Source: Sphingopyxis sp. H053 (GTDB taxonomy: Bacteria > Pseudomonadota > Alphaproteobacteria > Sphingomonadales > Sphingomonadaceae). Taken from it: 64,000 bases of DNA. The stretch spans positions 359,624 to 423,623 of the forward strand of contig NZ_LNRU01000007.1 of assembly GCF_001468225.1 (NCBI RefSeq), read 5' to 3'. Under the pieces are notes generated by a model that was not told the DNA's origin, ran no database searches, and saw only the letters and a list, made by a program, of their open reading frames with translations. This document shows, piece after piece, positions 1 through 7,125 of this stretch. The translations under genes were made by a program, and so were the position numbers. Numbering within the stretch: the first letter of the stretch is position 1; the number at the start of each line of letters is the position of its first letter.

Positions 1-361
1 CGCAGGCGTCGCGGCAGCTGAAACAGGTGACGCCGCTCTTCGCGAGGCAGGCCGGCGCGATGTCCGCCCTGATCGTCCACGGCCCGGCGAGCGCGCCGTC
101 GAGGGCGCCCGGGTCGCACGCTTCGACGCATTTCTCGCAAAACAGGCATTCGCCGCGCTGGGGGTCGAAAAGCGGGTATCCGCCGTCGCCGCGGTCCAGC
201 ACCTGTTCGGGGCAGGCGGCGATGCAATCGTCGCAGCTTGTGCAGAGATCGAGAAAAAGCGCTTCGGTGACGGCCCAGGGCGGCCGCAGCGGCGATGGCC
301 GAGAAGGTTTCCCGCGCAGAAAGGCGCGGCGTTCGGGCGAGAATGTCGCCGTCCCCGTCAT
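1..361 (-). CDS. napF: NapF-like ferredoxin of periplasmic nitrate reductase (partial, runs off left edge)
   Basis: Reading leftward from the ATG at 361, an open frame continues to the window edge. It shows cysteine clusters typical of NapF: CTSCDDCIAACP, then CLFCEKCVEAC, then the start of a third (CFSCRDAC) cut by the edge. NapF is a cytoplasmic iron-sulfur protein that helps mature or reduce the periplasmic nitrate reductase NapA. The start overlaps the napE stop by 4 nt (ATGA), so the two are translationally coupled and the rest of the nap operon should lie to the left. Identification rests on the cluster spacing and on napE next door; the C-terminus is not visible. Confidence 0.88.
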   Translation of the reverse strand, partial: MTGTATFSPERRAFLRGKPSRPSPLRPPWAVTEALFLDLCTSCDDCIAACPEQVLDRGDGGYPLFDPQRGECLFCEKCVEACDPGALDGALAGPWTIRADIAPACLAKSGVTCFSCRDAC

Positions 362-516
362 ACCCCCGGCGGACCGTTCAGCAGCTGCCACATCCAGACC
401 ATGAAGCCATAGGCAGCCACCGTAATCACCGCGAGTACCGGAAACAGTACCACGGTCATAAAGAGGAAGAGACGCAGTTCCCTTTTTCTCGTCCCCGTAT
501 CAGCACCTTGCTTCAT
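358..516 (-). CDS. napE: NapE, small membrane subunit of periplasmic nitrate reductase operon
   Basis: A 52-residue protein. It has a basic N-terminus (TRKRELRLFLF) followed by a single transmembrane helix (about residues 17-42) and a short tail ending LNGPPGV, which is the recognisable NapE layout. NapE is an inner-membrane accessory protein of unclear role in nap operons. The ATG at 516 is preceded on the minus strand by a GGGGGAA ribosome-binding site, and the stop overlaps the napF start. It is probably the first gene of the operon, so the nap promoter should lie in the next 100-300 bases to the right; no clear FNR or NarP-type box was found there. Confidence 0.85.
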   Translation of the reverse strand: MKQGADTGTRKRELRLFLFMTVVLFPVLAVITVAAYGFMVWMWQLLNGPPGV

Positions 517-850
517 CGACGGTTCCCCCGTTCAATTGCGCCAGCTGTTCTCTGGATTTAACAGACGATTACGCGTTTGACCATGCCGGTGCAGGTAAGC
601 GGGGGCGTTTTTTGGTCCCCGCGTGCCGTCAGCACGATCTCGATCGACACTTGTTATGATCTGGAACGGATCGAGCGCGTTACGGAGGTTTTCGGACTGA
701 AAGGGCAGACCTCGGCGCCGTCGCTTTCGTAAAGATCATTTCGATGATAGTTTATGGAAGCCGTTCGCAAGTCTAAACCCTTGCCGATTGTGCGGGATAG
801 GTCCGCAATGACCCGAGTTCGTGCCGGGCTCGATCGAGGGAGCAAAGCCG
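517..850. other. Intergenic region between divergent napE and a secreted-protein gene
   Basis: About 330 bases without a convincing gene. It must hold the napE promoter (minus strand) and the promoter of the gene starting at 851 (plus strand). I saw no clear FNR-type dyad, terminator or repeat. Overlapping frames here lack start-site and composition support. Confidence 0.5.
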
Positions 851-1249
851 ATGATAAAGCCGCTGGTTGCCGCCGCCGTCCTGACGGCGCTCGCTGTCCC
901 TTCGCTGGCACAGGCGCCGATCCGCACCGAACGCGTGCAGTTCGCCAAGGGAGCCTCCTCGAAGACGATCAAGGCGTCGATCAAGGGGTATCAGACGGTC
1001 GACTATGCGCTTGGCGTGCGGGCCGGCCAGACGATGACCGTCTCGCTGACGACGAGCAATGCCTCGGCCTATTTCAACATCATCGCGCCGGGTGCCGACG
1101 CCGCGCTCTTCACCGGCTCGATCGACGGCAATCGCGCCAGCGTCCAGATTCCGTCGAGCGGCGATTACAAGGTGCGCGTCTACCTCATGCGCAATGCCGC
1201 GCGCCGGAACGAGACCGCCAATTACACGCTGACCATCGGTGTGAGGTGA
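851..1249 (+). CDS. Small exported protein of unknown function, PPC-like
   Basis: Start chosen at the second methionine, where a clean signal peptide begins (MIKPLVAAAVLTALAVPSLAQA, cleavage probably after AQA). The mature part is about 110 residues. It is rich in small and polar residues with alternating beta-strand patterning (YALGVRAGQTMTVSLTTSN, GDYKVRVYLMRN, ANYTLTIGV), resembling a small bacterial pre-peptidase C-type (PPC) beta-sandwich. No catalytic motif is visible. It probably acts in the periplasm or outside the cell. The fold assignment is by eye; function is not known. Confidence 0.6.
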   Translation: MIKPLVAAAVLTALAVPSLAQAPIRTERVQFAKGASSKTIKASIKGYQTVDYALGVRAGQTMTVSLTTSNASAYFNIIAPGADAALFTGSIDGNRASVQIPSSGDYKVRVYLMRNAARRNETANYTLTIGVR

Positions 1250-1286
1250 TCGTCTTTCGCGCGCTCGCGGCGCCCTATGCGCTGCG

Positions 1287-1600
1287 GTGCCCGATCGCGC
1301 TGCTTCGCGTTTGAAAGCGAAATTATTGGCATTGCATCTCATTCCCTTTGGTTTCGTGACTTTGTCGCTGCTTCTTCCTGCGAGCGCATTTGCGCAGGGC
1401 GCCCGGGCGAGCTCGCCCGTCGAACTGGCGCGGCAGGCCGAGCGGCTGAAACCGGGCGAATGGGTATGGGCGCCGAAGCCTCTCGCAAGGCTGTGCTGGG
1501 CGCGATCGTGCCGGGGACGACGATGCTGGTGACACAGGCGTCGGTGCTGCCCGCGAACGGCGGCAAGCTGACCGTGCTGGCGAGCCAGGCGGCAAAATGA
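1287..1600 (+). pseudogene. Remnant of an exported protein, possibly a YkuD-type L,D-transpeptidase
   Basis: The N-terminal part (from 1287) reads as a signal peptide ending ASAFAQ followed by VELARQAERLKPGEWVWAPK, then runs into nonsense and stops near 1532. In the next frame the same stretch continues sensibly as VPGTTMLVTQASVLPANGGKLTVLASQAAK to a stop at 1600, which overlaps the ATG of the following gene (ATGA). So the start and end of one gene survive in two frames, joined around 1475-1490. The 'LKPGEWVWAP' phrase and the C-terminal phrase recall sphingomonad L,D-transpeptidases, which are much longer with a catalytic HGC core. A large internal deletion is therefore more likely than a simple frameshift. 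The family assignment is tentative. Confidence 0.4.
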
Positions 1601-2199
1601 CCCGTGCATCGCGCGTCGCCGGCGTCGTGCTGGCCTTGCTGGTGATGCAGCCCGTGCAGGCAGCGCCCGCGCCCGTGCCGCCACCGCCCGATCAGCCGGT
1701 GATCGATTGCGCGCGCCCCGTTTATGCGATCGACACGATGATCTGCGACGACCGCGACCTCGGCGCGGCAAATGCGGAAGTGGACGGCCTTTTGGCGGGG
1801 CTGTCGTTCGCGGGGCTCGATCCCGGCTGGATCGAGCCACAGGCGGACTGGGTGCGCCGCCGCGCGCTCTGCGCGTTCCAGCCCGACGGGCGCGCCTGCG
1901 TCGCCGATGCGTTTGCCGAACGCCTTGCCATATTGCGGGCGTTGCGCGGGGCGGGCGGGGCGACTGCAACATGGGCACGGTGCCGCAGCACGAACTTGCC
2001 CGAAGAGGTGGCGGTGGAGCGGCGCCCGCCCGCGGTCCTCTTGCGCGGCGCAGGCGGAGGCGTCCGTGTGGTCGCCGTGGCGCCGGGGATGTCGTCGTGG
2101 CGGCCCTTTGTCGCGATCGAACGCGACACCGGCCGGCAGCTTGTGATGAAAGCGAAGGCCGCGCGGATCAGCTGCAAAATCGCCGCGGCGGTACGATAG
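1597..2199 (+). CDS. Exported cysteine-containing protein, LprI/DUF1311-like
   Basis: A 200-residue protein with a signal peptide (VAGVVLALLVMQPVQA) and a proline-rich linker. The next domain contains IDCARPVYAIDTMICDDRDLGAANAEVDGLL and CAFQPDGRACVADAFAERLAILR. The C...MIC-D-LG-AN..D pattern with paired cysteines is typical of LprI/DUF1311 periplasmic proteins, some of which inhibit lysozyme. The C-terminal half is a separate beta-rich stretch without a recognised motif. The ATG overlaps the stop of the broken gene upstream, so the two were once co-translated, plausibly both acting at the cell wall. Confidence 0.6.
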   Translation: MTRASRVAGVVLALLVMQPVQAAPAPVPPPPDQPVIDCARPVYAIDTMICDDRDLGAANAEVDGLLAGLSFAGLDPGWIEPQADWVRRRALCAFQPDGRACVADAFAERLAILRALRGAGGATATWARCRSTNLPEEVAVERRPPAVLLRGAGGGVRVVAVAPGMSSWRPFVAIERDTGRQLVMKAKAARISCKIAAAVR

Positions 2200-2262
2200 G
2201 CAAAGACGAGTTTTACCGCCCCTATTTTATGCGCGCCAATGTCCTGCGCCTATTTCGCGTGG

Positions 2263-2296
2263 GTCCGGCGGTAGCGGAACTACCAGAACTTATGTG
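2263..2296. repeat. Dispersed 34-bp hairpin repeat, copy 1
   Basis: This stretch closely matches 19911-19944 (about 29 of 34 positions). Its core is GGTAG-CGGAA-CTACC, a 5-bp stem (2270-2284), followed by CAGAACTTATGTG. It lies between the end of the DUF1311-like gene and the Fur box. It resembles a small intergenic repetitive element rather than a terminator, since no T-run follows. Confidence 0.5.
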
Positions 2297-2374
2297 CAGC
2301 CAGCTAAAATAGGCGGTCGGCTTGTGTGCGTGCGTGTGCGCGGCGCTTTGACGATTGCAGTCAATTTTGCAAAC

Positions 2375-2390
2375 GAGATTCATTATCAAT
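2375..2390. promoter_or_regulatory. Putative Fur box upstream of siderophore receptor operon
   Basis: The sequence GAGATTCATTATCAAT resembles the Fur consensus (GATAATGATAATCATTATC) over its right half. It lies 62 bases before the receptor ATG in an AT-rich stretch. Iron-repressed expression of the receptor operon is the natural reading; the match is partial. Confidence 0.5.
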
Positions 2391-2451
2391 ATAGTTGCGA
2401 TCAATTCTCAATATCGTTAGGTGCGGCGCGAATCATCGAAAAGGGGTAAAG

Positions 2452-4569
2452 ATGGCGCGTTCCGGTATCGGCCTTCCAGTCGCTATAGCTTTGTGTTTCC
2501 CGGCGGTTTCCGCCAGCGCGCAGGAGGCGGATGCGCAAGGCGCATCGATGCGCCGCGCCGATATCGTCGTCACCGGGCAGCGCGCCCATGACGGTGCGAT
2601 CGCGTCGAAGGCCGATATCCCGGTGCTCGAAACATCGCAGGCGATCTCGATCCTGCCCGAGCAGCTGCTGGAGGATCAGGGCGTGCGCCGGCTGGGCGAT
2701 GCGTTGTTCAACGTCGCCGGGGTGTCGCGCAACAACACCTACGGCTTTTTCGACGGCTTCAATATTCGCGGCTTCAACGCTTCGACGGGCGCGACCTATC
2801 TCGACGGGCTGCTCGACGACACCGGCTATGGGACATCGGAAATGGCAGCGCTCGAACGCGTCGAGGTGGTCAAGGGGCCGGCGTCGGGGCTGTTCGGGCA
2901 GGGGCCGCTATCGGGCATCGTCAACCTCGTCAGCAAGCGGCCGCGTGACGAGGCGTTCCTCGACATGTCGATCGCCGGCGGATCCTATGAGCTGTTCGAG
3001 ATGCAGGTCGACGGCAACGCGCCGCTCGTCGCCGACGGCAGCCTGCTCGCGCGGTTGACCGCAGTCTATCGCGACCAGGATTTCTTTGTCGACTATTCGG
3101 GGCAACGGCGGATTTTCCTCGCCCCCTCGCTGACGTGGAAGCCGGGCCCCGACACCAGCATCACCCTGCTCGGCCGTTATGTCGACGACAAGATCAACCC
3201 ATGGTCGCCGACGACCGCCTATGGCACCGCGCTGCCCAATCCGAACGGGCCGGTTTCGATCAAGCGCTCGATCAACGACGGCAAATATCCGGCGGTGCAG
3301 GACAATGATTACTGGAGCGTCGGCTATGTCGCCGACCACAAGTTCAGCGACGCGATCGCGGTCCATCAGTCGCTGCGTTATCAGGATTTCCACAATAGCT
3401 GGGACAATTGGCTGTTCGTCAGCAGCATCTCACCCGATTTCCGCTCGGTCGGCCGTTTCTATTACGGCCCGTTCGAGGAGAATGGCGAATATTTCCGCGT
3501 CGACACTAACCTCAGCCTGCGTTTCGCGACAGGACCGCTCAGCCATTATGTGCTCGCGGGGCTCGATTATGGGCATCGCGACAGCGACCAGACCAATCTC
3601 TTCGATCCGGGCCCCTATTGGCTCGACCTTTATAATCCGGTTTACGGCACGGTCAGCGCGCCCAATCCCGCGGTGCCCGGGACGACCTATGCCAGCGTCA
3701 CCAAGCAGCGCGGATTCTATCTTCAGGACCATATCAAGGTCGGCGAGCGGCTGACGGTCACGCTCGGCGGGCGCTGGGACCGGGCGTCGAGCGCGATCAA
3801 CAACAATGGCACCGCCAATCCCAAGGTGGTCGACACCGCCTTCAGCCCGCGCGCCGGCGCGACGCTGATGCTGGGCGACGCGGTGTCGCTCTATGCGAAC
3901 TATGCCAAATCGTTCAATCCGCAGGGCAGCTACCGCGCGTCCGACGGATCGACGTTGCCGCCCGAACGCGGCGTCAATTACGAAGCGGGGATCAAGGTGG
4001 CGCGCCCCGACGGATCGCTGCGCGCGATGGCGACGCTGTTCGAACTGACCCGCACCAACGTCGCGACCGCCGACCTCTCGCCCACCGCGCCGCCGAACAC
4101 CTATGTGCTGACCGGCGAGCAGCGGACGCGCGGGATCGAGCTGGAGGGCGGCTGGCGCCCGCTGCCCGGGGTCGAGCTGACCGCCGCGTACAGCTATCTC
4201 GATGCGAAGGTCACCGCCGACTCCCGGCTGCTCGTCGGCGCGCGCCTGTCGAGCGTGCCGCGCCACATCGTCAACCTGTGGGGCCGCTACACGATCCAGC
4301 AGGGGCCGCTCGCCAATCTCGGCGCGGGGCTGGGGCTGCACCATGAAAGCAACCGGCCGGCGAGCACCGCTTCGGCAACCTCGACGCCCTTCTATCTCGA
4401 TGGTTACGCGCTGGTCGATGCGGCGCTCTTCTATCGCTTCGACGACTGGTCGGTGCAGGCGAATATCCGCAACATCTTCAACGAGCGCTATTTCCCGACC
4501 GCTTCGCTGACCCGTACGACCCCCGGCGAGCCGCGCACCTTCATGATCAGTCTTGCGCGACGGTTCTGA
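2452..4569 (+). CDS. TonB-dependent siderophore receptor
   Basis: A 705-residue outer-membrane receptor. The signal peptide runs to about SASA-QE. The TonB box/plug region begins ADIVVTGQRAHDG, and the plug domain includes LGDALFNVAGVSRNNTYGFFDGFNIRGF and ERVEVVKGPASGLFGQGPLSGIVNLVSKRP. A 22-strand barrel follows, ending in the expected aromatic residue (ISLARRF). The family imports ferric siderophores using TonB/ExbBD energy. Start chosen at ATG 2452 after AAAAGGGGTAA because it gives the signal peptide; the frame extends further upstream without support. It heads an operon with DUF3649, a PepSY reductase and DUF3325, all abutting or overlapping, which is a known ferric-siderophore reduction arrangement. 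The Fur-like box upstream predicts iron repression. Confidence 0.93.
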   Translation: MARSGIGLPVAIALCFPAVSASAQEADAQGASMRRADIVVTGQRAHDGAIASKADIPVLETSQAISILPEQLLEDQGVRRLGDALFNVAGVSRNNTYGFFDGFNIRGFNASTGATYLDGLLDDTGYGTSEMAALERVEVVKGPASGLFGQGPLSGIVNLVSKRPRDEAFLDMSIAGGSYELFEMQVDGNAPLVADGSLLARLTAVYRDQDFFVDYSGQRRIFLAPSLTWKPGPDTSITLLGRYVDDKINPWSPTTAYGTALPNPNGPVSIKRSINDGKYPAVQDNDYWSVGYVADHKFSDAIAVHQSLRYQDFHNSWDNWLFVSSISPDFRSVGRFYYGPFEENGEYFRVDTNLSLRFATGPLSHYVLAGLDYGHRDSDQTNLFDPGPYWLDLYNPVYGTVSAPNPAVPGTTYASVTKQRGFYLQDHIKVGERLTVTLGGRWDRASSAINNNGTANPKVVDTAFSPRAGATLMLGDAVSLYANYAKSFNPQGSYRASDGSTLPPERGVNYEAGIKVARPDGSLRAMATLFELTRTNVATADLSPTAPPNTYVLTGEQRTRGIELEGGWRPLPGVELTAAYSYLDAKVTADSRLLVGARLSSVPRHIVNLWGRYTIQQGPLANLGAGLGLHHESNRPASTASATSTPFYLDGYALVDAALFYRFDDWSVQANIRNIFNERYFPTASLTRTTPGEPRTFMISLARRF

Positions 4570-4572
4570 GCG

Positions 4573-4881
4573 ATGGCGACCAAGGCATCTCGGGCCAAGG
4601 GCGCCAGCCGCTGGAATGTGGCAGCGCGCGCGCTCGCGGCGATCCCCGCCAATTATGTGCTGACCTCGCTCGCCATTGCGTGCCTCGCGCGACTGCTTCC
4701 GATGCGGCCCGAGGAAGCAAGTGTCGCGGCGACGCTCTTTTCCTTCGCGCTGTTCGCGGTGCTCGCGCTGACCGCCTTCGCGGTGCGCTCGGTCGCGCGG
4801 CTCTGGCTGGGGATGATCGGGGCAGGGCTTCTCCTCGGCGGCGGGCTCTGGCTCTCGATCGCATCGGGGGGACGGCTATGA
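4573..4881 (+). CDS. DUF3649-like inner-membrane protein of siderophore operon
   Basis: A 102-residue protein with three predicted transmembrane segments: about residues 24-42, 50-70 and 76-98. Location and size match DUF3649 proteins that sit between siderophore receptors and PepSY-type ferric reductases (compare the Pseudomonas fpvGHJK genes for pyoverdine iron release). It starts 3 nt after the receptor stop, and its own stop overlaps the next start by 4 nt (ATGA at 4878). A helper or assembly factor for the reductase is the usual guess; no catalytic residues are visible. Confidence 0.7.
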   Translation: MATKASRAKGASRWNVAARALAAIPANYVLTSLAIACLARLLPMRPEEASVAATLFSFALFAVLALTAFAVRSVARLWLGMIGAGLLLGGGLWLSIASGGRL

Positions 4882-6443
4882 AGGAGGGACTCCGCCAATC
4901 GATGGCCTGGCTCCACACCTGGACGGGGCTGCTGCTGGGCTGGCTGCTCTTCGCCATGTTTGCGACGGGCACTGCGGCCTATTTTCAGGACGAGATCACC
5001 CGCTGGATGCAGCCCGAGGTTATGGGGCGCCCCGATCCGGTTGTCGCGGCCGAGGGGGCGGTGCGTTTCCTCCAGACGACGGCGCCCGACGCGAAGCGCT
5101 GGTTCATCACCCCGCCGAACAGCCGGAGCGCGACGACGCAGGTGTTCTGGCAGCCCGATGGCGACCGCCCGCGAGGCAGCCGCCGCGACACGAGCGCGAC
5201 GCTGGACGGGCAGGGCCAGAAAATCGAGGCGCGCGAGACGCGCGGCGGGACCTTCCTCTATCGGTTCCACTTCGACCTCCATTATCTGCCGGTGATCTGG
5301 GCGCGCTATCTGGTCGGTATCGCGGCGATGTTCATGCTCGTCGCGATCCTGTCGGGCGTGATCACGCACAAAAAGATCTTCGCCGATTTCTTCATGCTCC
5401 GTTTCGGCAAGGGTCAGCGCAGCTGGCTCGACGCGCATAATGTCACCGCGGTGCTGGCTTTGCCCTTTCACCTGATGATCACCTTCACCGGGCTGGTCAC
5501 GCTCGCGACGCTCTATATGCCGTGGGGAATCGCCGCCAATTATACGAGCCCCGACAGCTTCTTCGACACCGTCTTCGCGCAGTCCGAAGAGGTCGGACGC
5601 AGTGGGCAAGCCGCGCCGCTCGCCCCCATCGGGGCGATGATGCGCACGGCGTCGGCCGAATGGCATGGCGCGGGGGTGGGCTTTCTGAGCGTGTCGAACC
5701 CCGGCGATACCACGGCGACGGTCTCGCTGACCCGCGCGCCCGAGGATGCGATCGGTTCGCGCGGGCCGCAGCTGACGCTCGACGGCACCACCGGCCGGCG
5801 GCTCGACGCGAGCGTGTCCAAAGGCGCGGCGCTCGAAACCGAAAGCGTGATGATCGGACTCCACGCCGGACGGTTCGCCGAATGGGGTCTGCGCTGGCTT
5901 TATTTCCTGTCGGGGGTCGGCGGCACGATCATGGTCGGCAGCGGCCTGGTGCTGTGGACCGTCAAGCGCCGCGCGCGGCTTCCCGATCCTGAACGGCCGC
6001 ATTTCGGCTTTCGCCTGGTCGAGCGGCTGAACGTCGCGGCGATCGCGGGGCTGGGGTCGGGGCTCGCGACCTATTTCCTCGCCAATCGCCTTCTGCCGCT
6101 GCGCATGGAGGCGCGCGCCGACTGGGAAGTCCACAGCCTGTTCCTCATCTGGGGGGCGGTGCTGATCTGGGCGCTGGTTCGCCCGGCGCGACGTGCTTGG
6201 ATCGAAGCGCTTGCCCTCGCGGCGCTGCTGTTCGCGGCGGTTCCGTTCGTCAACGCGCTGACGACGCCGCGCAACCTGTTCGCGAGCCTTGCGGCGGGCG
6301 ACTGGCTGTTCGTCGCCTTCGACGCCGTCATGCTGCTGCTCGCAGCGGGTTTTGGCTGGGCCGCGCGCAAGGCGGCGCGTCCGCGATCCGTGCGTGCCCC
6401 GCGCCGGGCAGCGCAAGCGTCTGACACGGTAGCGGCAGCATGA
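4878..6443 (+). CDS. PepSY-associated TM protein, probable siderophore-iron reductase
   Basis: A 521-residue inner-membrane protein. It opens MAWLHTWTGLLLGWLLFAMFATGTAAYF, the hallmark first helix of PepSY_TM proteins with its heme-type histidine. Further helices carry HFDLHYLPVIWARYLVGIAAMFMLVAILSGVITHKKIF, DAHNVTAVLALPFHLMITFTGLV and LYFLSGVGGTIMVGSGLVLW. A periplasmic PepSY-like domain lies between. Members such as FpvG and PiuB reduce ferric iron released from imported siderophores. The start at 4878 overlaps the DUF3649 stop and the end overlaps the next ATG, so the four-gene set is one operon. Confidence 0.88.
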   Translation: MKEGLRQSMAWLHTWTGLLLGWLLFAMFATGTAAYFQDEITRWMQPEVMGRPDPVVAAEGAVRFLQTTAPDAKRWFITPPNSRSATTQVFWQPDGDRPRGSRRDTSATLDGQGQKIEARETRGGTFLYRFHFDLHYLPVIWARYLVGIAAMFMLVAILSGVITHKKIFADFFMLRFGKGQRSWLDAHNVTAVLALPFHLMITFTGLVTLATLYMPWGIAANYTSPDSFFDTVFAQSEEVGRSGQAAPLAPIGAMMRTASAEWHGAGVGFLSVSNPGDTTATVSLTRAPEDAIGSRGPQLTLDGTTGRRLDASVSKGAALETESVMIGLHAGRFAEWGLRWLYFLSGVGGTIMVGSGLVLWTVKRRARLPDPERPHFGFRLVERLNVAAIAGLGSGLATYFLANRLLPLRMEARADWEVHSLFLIWGAVLIWALVRPARRAWIEALALAALLFAAVPFVNALTTPRNLFASLAAGDWLFVAFDAVMLLLAAGFGWAARKAARPRSVRAPRRAAQASDTVAAA

Positions 6444-6742
6444 TCCATTTCCTTGCCATCATCCTCGCGCTTTGCGGCTTTGCGCTTCTCGCCATCTCCA
6501 TGCCGCGGCATCAGGCGAATATGGCGGGGCGCAAGCTCGCGCCCGCCGCAACCCGCCGCGCGCGTGTCAGCGGTTATGCGCTGTTGCTGCTGGTCTTCGT
6601 GCTTGACGGGTTTGCGTTCGGCGCTGGCTACGGCGCCGTCGCCTGGTTCGGGCATCTTAGCATCGGTGCATGGAGCGTGGTCGCCTGGCTCTGCATCTGT
6701 GTGTGGCGTGCGGATGCCGCTTCGACAAAAAGCGAGAGGTAG
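6440..6742 (+). CDS. DUF3325 inner-membrane protein
   Basis: A 100-residue protein with three hydrophobic helices: residues 2-20 (HFLAIILALCGFALLAISM), 45-65 and 72-90. The motif MPRHQANMAGRKLAP after helix 1 matches DUF3325 proteins found at the end of siderophore-reductase operons. Its ATG overlaps the reductase stop by 4 nt. Function unknown; it presumably sits with the reductase in the inner membrane. Confidence 0.75.
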   Translation: MIHFLAIILALCGFALLAISMPRHQANMAGRKLAPAATRRARVSGYALLLLVFVLDGFAFGAGYGAVAWFGHLSIGAWSVVAWLCICVWRADAASTKSER

Positions 6743-7125
6743 TCGCCATTTGATGATCACCGCGCCTTGCGGCTTATCCCTGTTGCAACTGGCCTGACGG
6801 AATCGGCTACCTCTGAAGTGCGAGCCGATACGCAATGGAAATGCCAAGGGCGCTACGATTCATCGCTATTATCCCAACCGGCGCTTCGCGTCGCCCGCGT
6901 TCAAATTCCCCGTCGAAACGCCCCGCTTCCGGCCTGCCTGAGCGAGAGCGAGGTCCGCTTTTCTCGGGGCAGCGATCCAGAGGAGACTGACTGCAGGCGG
7001 CCAGCCGCGGTTATCCGCATCGAGATCCAGCACGGTCCCAGCCAGCGATACTTGGCGCGGGTCGGATACGGATGCTGCTGTTCACCCCATCCCTCCGGCA
7101 ACCGGATGGATTCTCGTCGGCAGGG
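6743..7125. other. Intergenic region before WD40/CHAT operon
   Basis: About 380 bases with no supported gene. It should contain the promoter for the WD40-CHAT pair. I saw no strong sigma-70 promoter, terminator hairpin or repeat. Confidence 0.4.

Noticed and set aside
4653..6416. 587-codon minus-strand frame opposite the PepSY reductase
   Set aside because: Low-complexity Arg/Glu-rich product; the plus strand has clear membrane helices.
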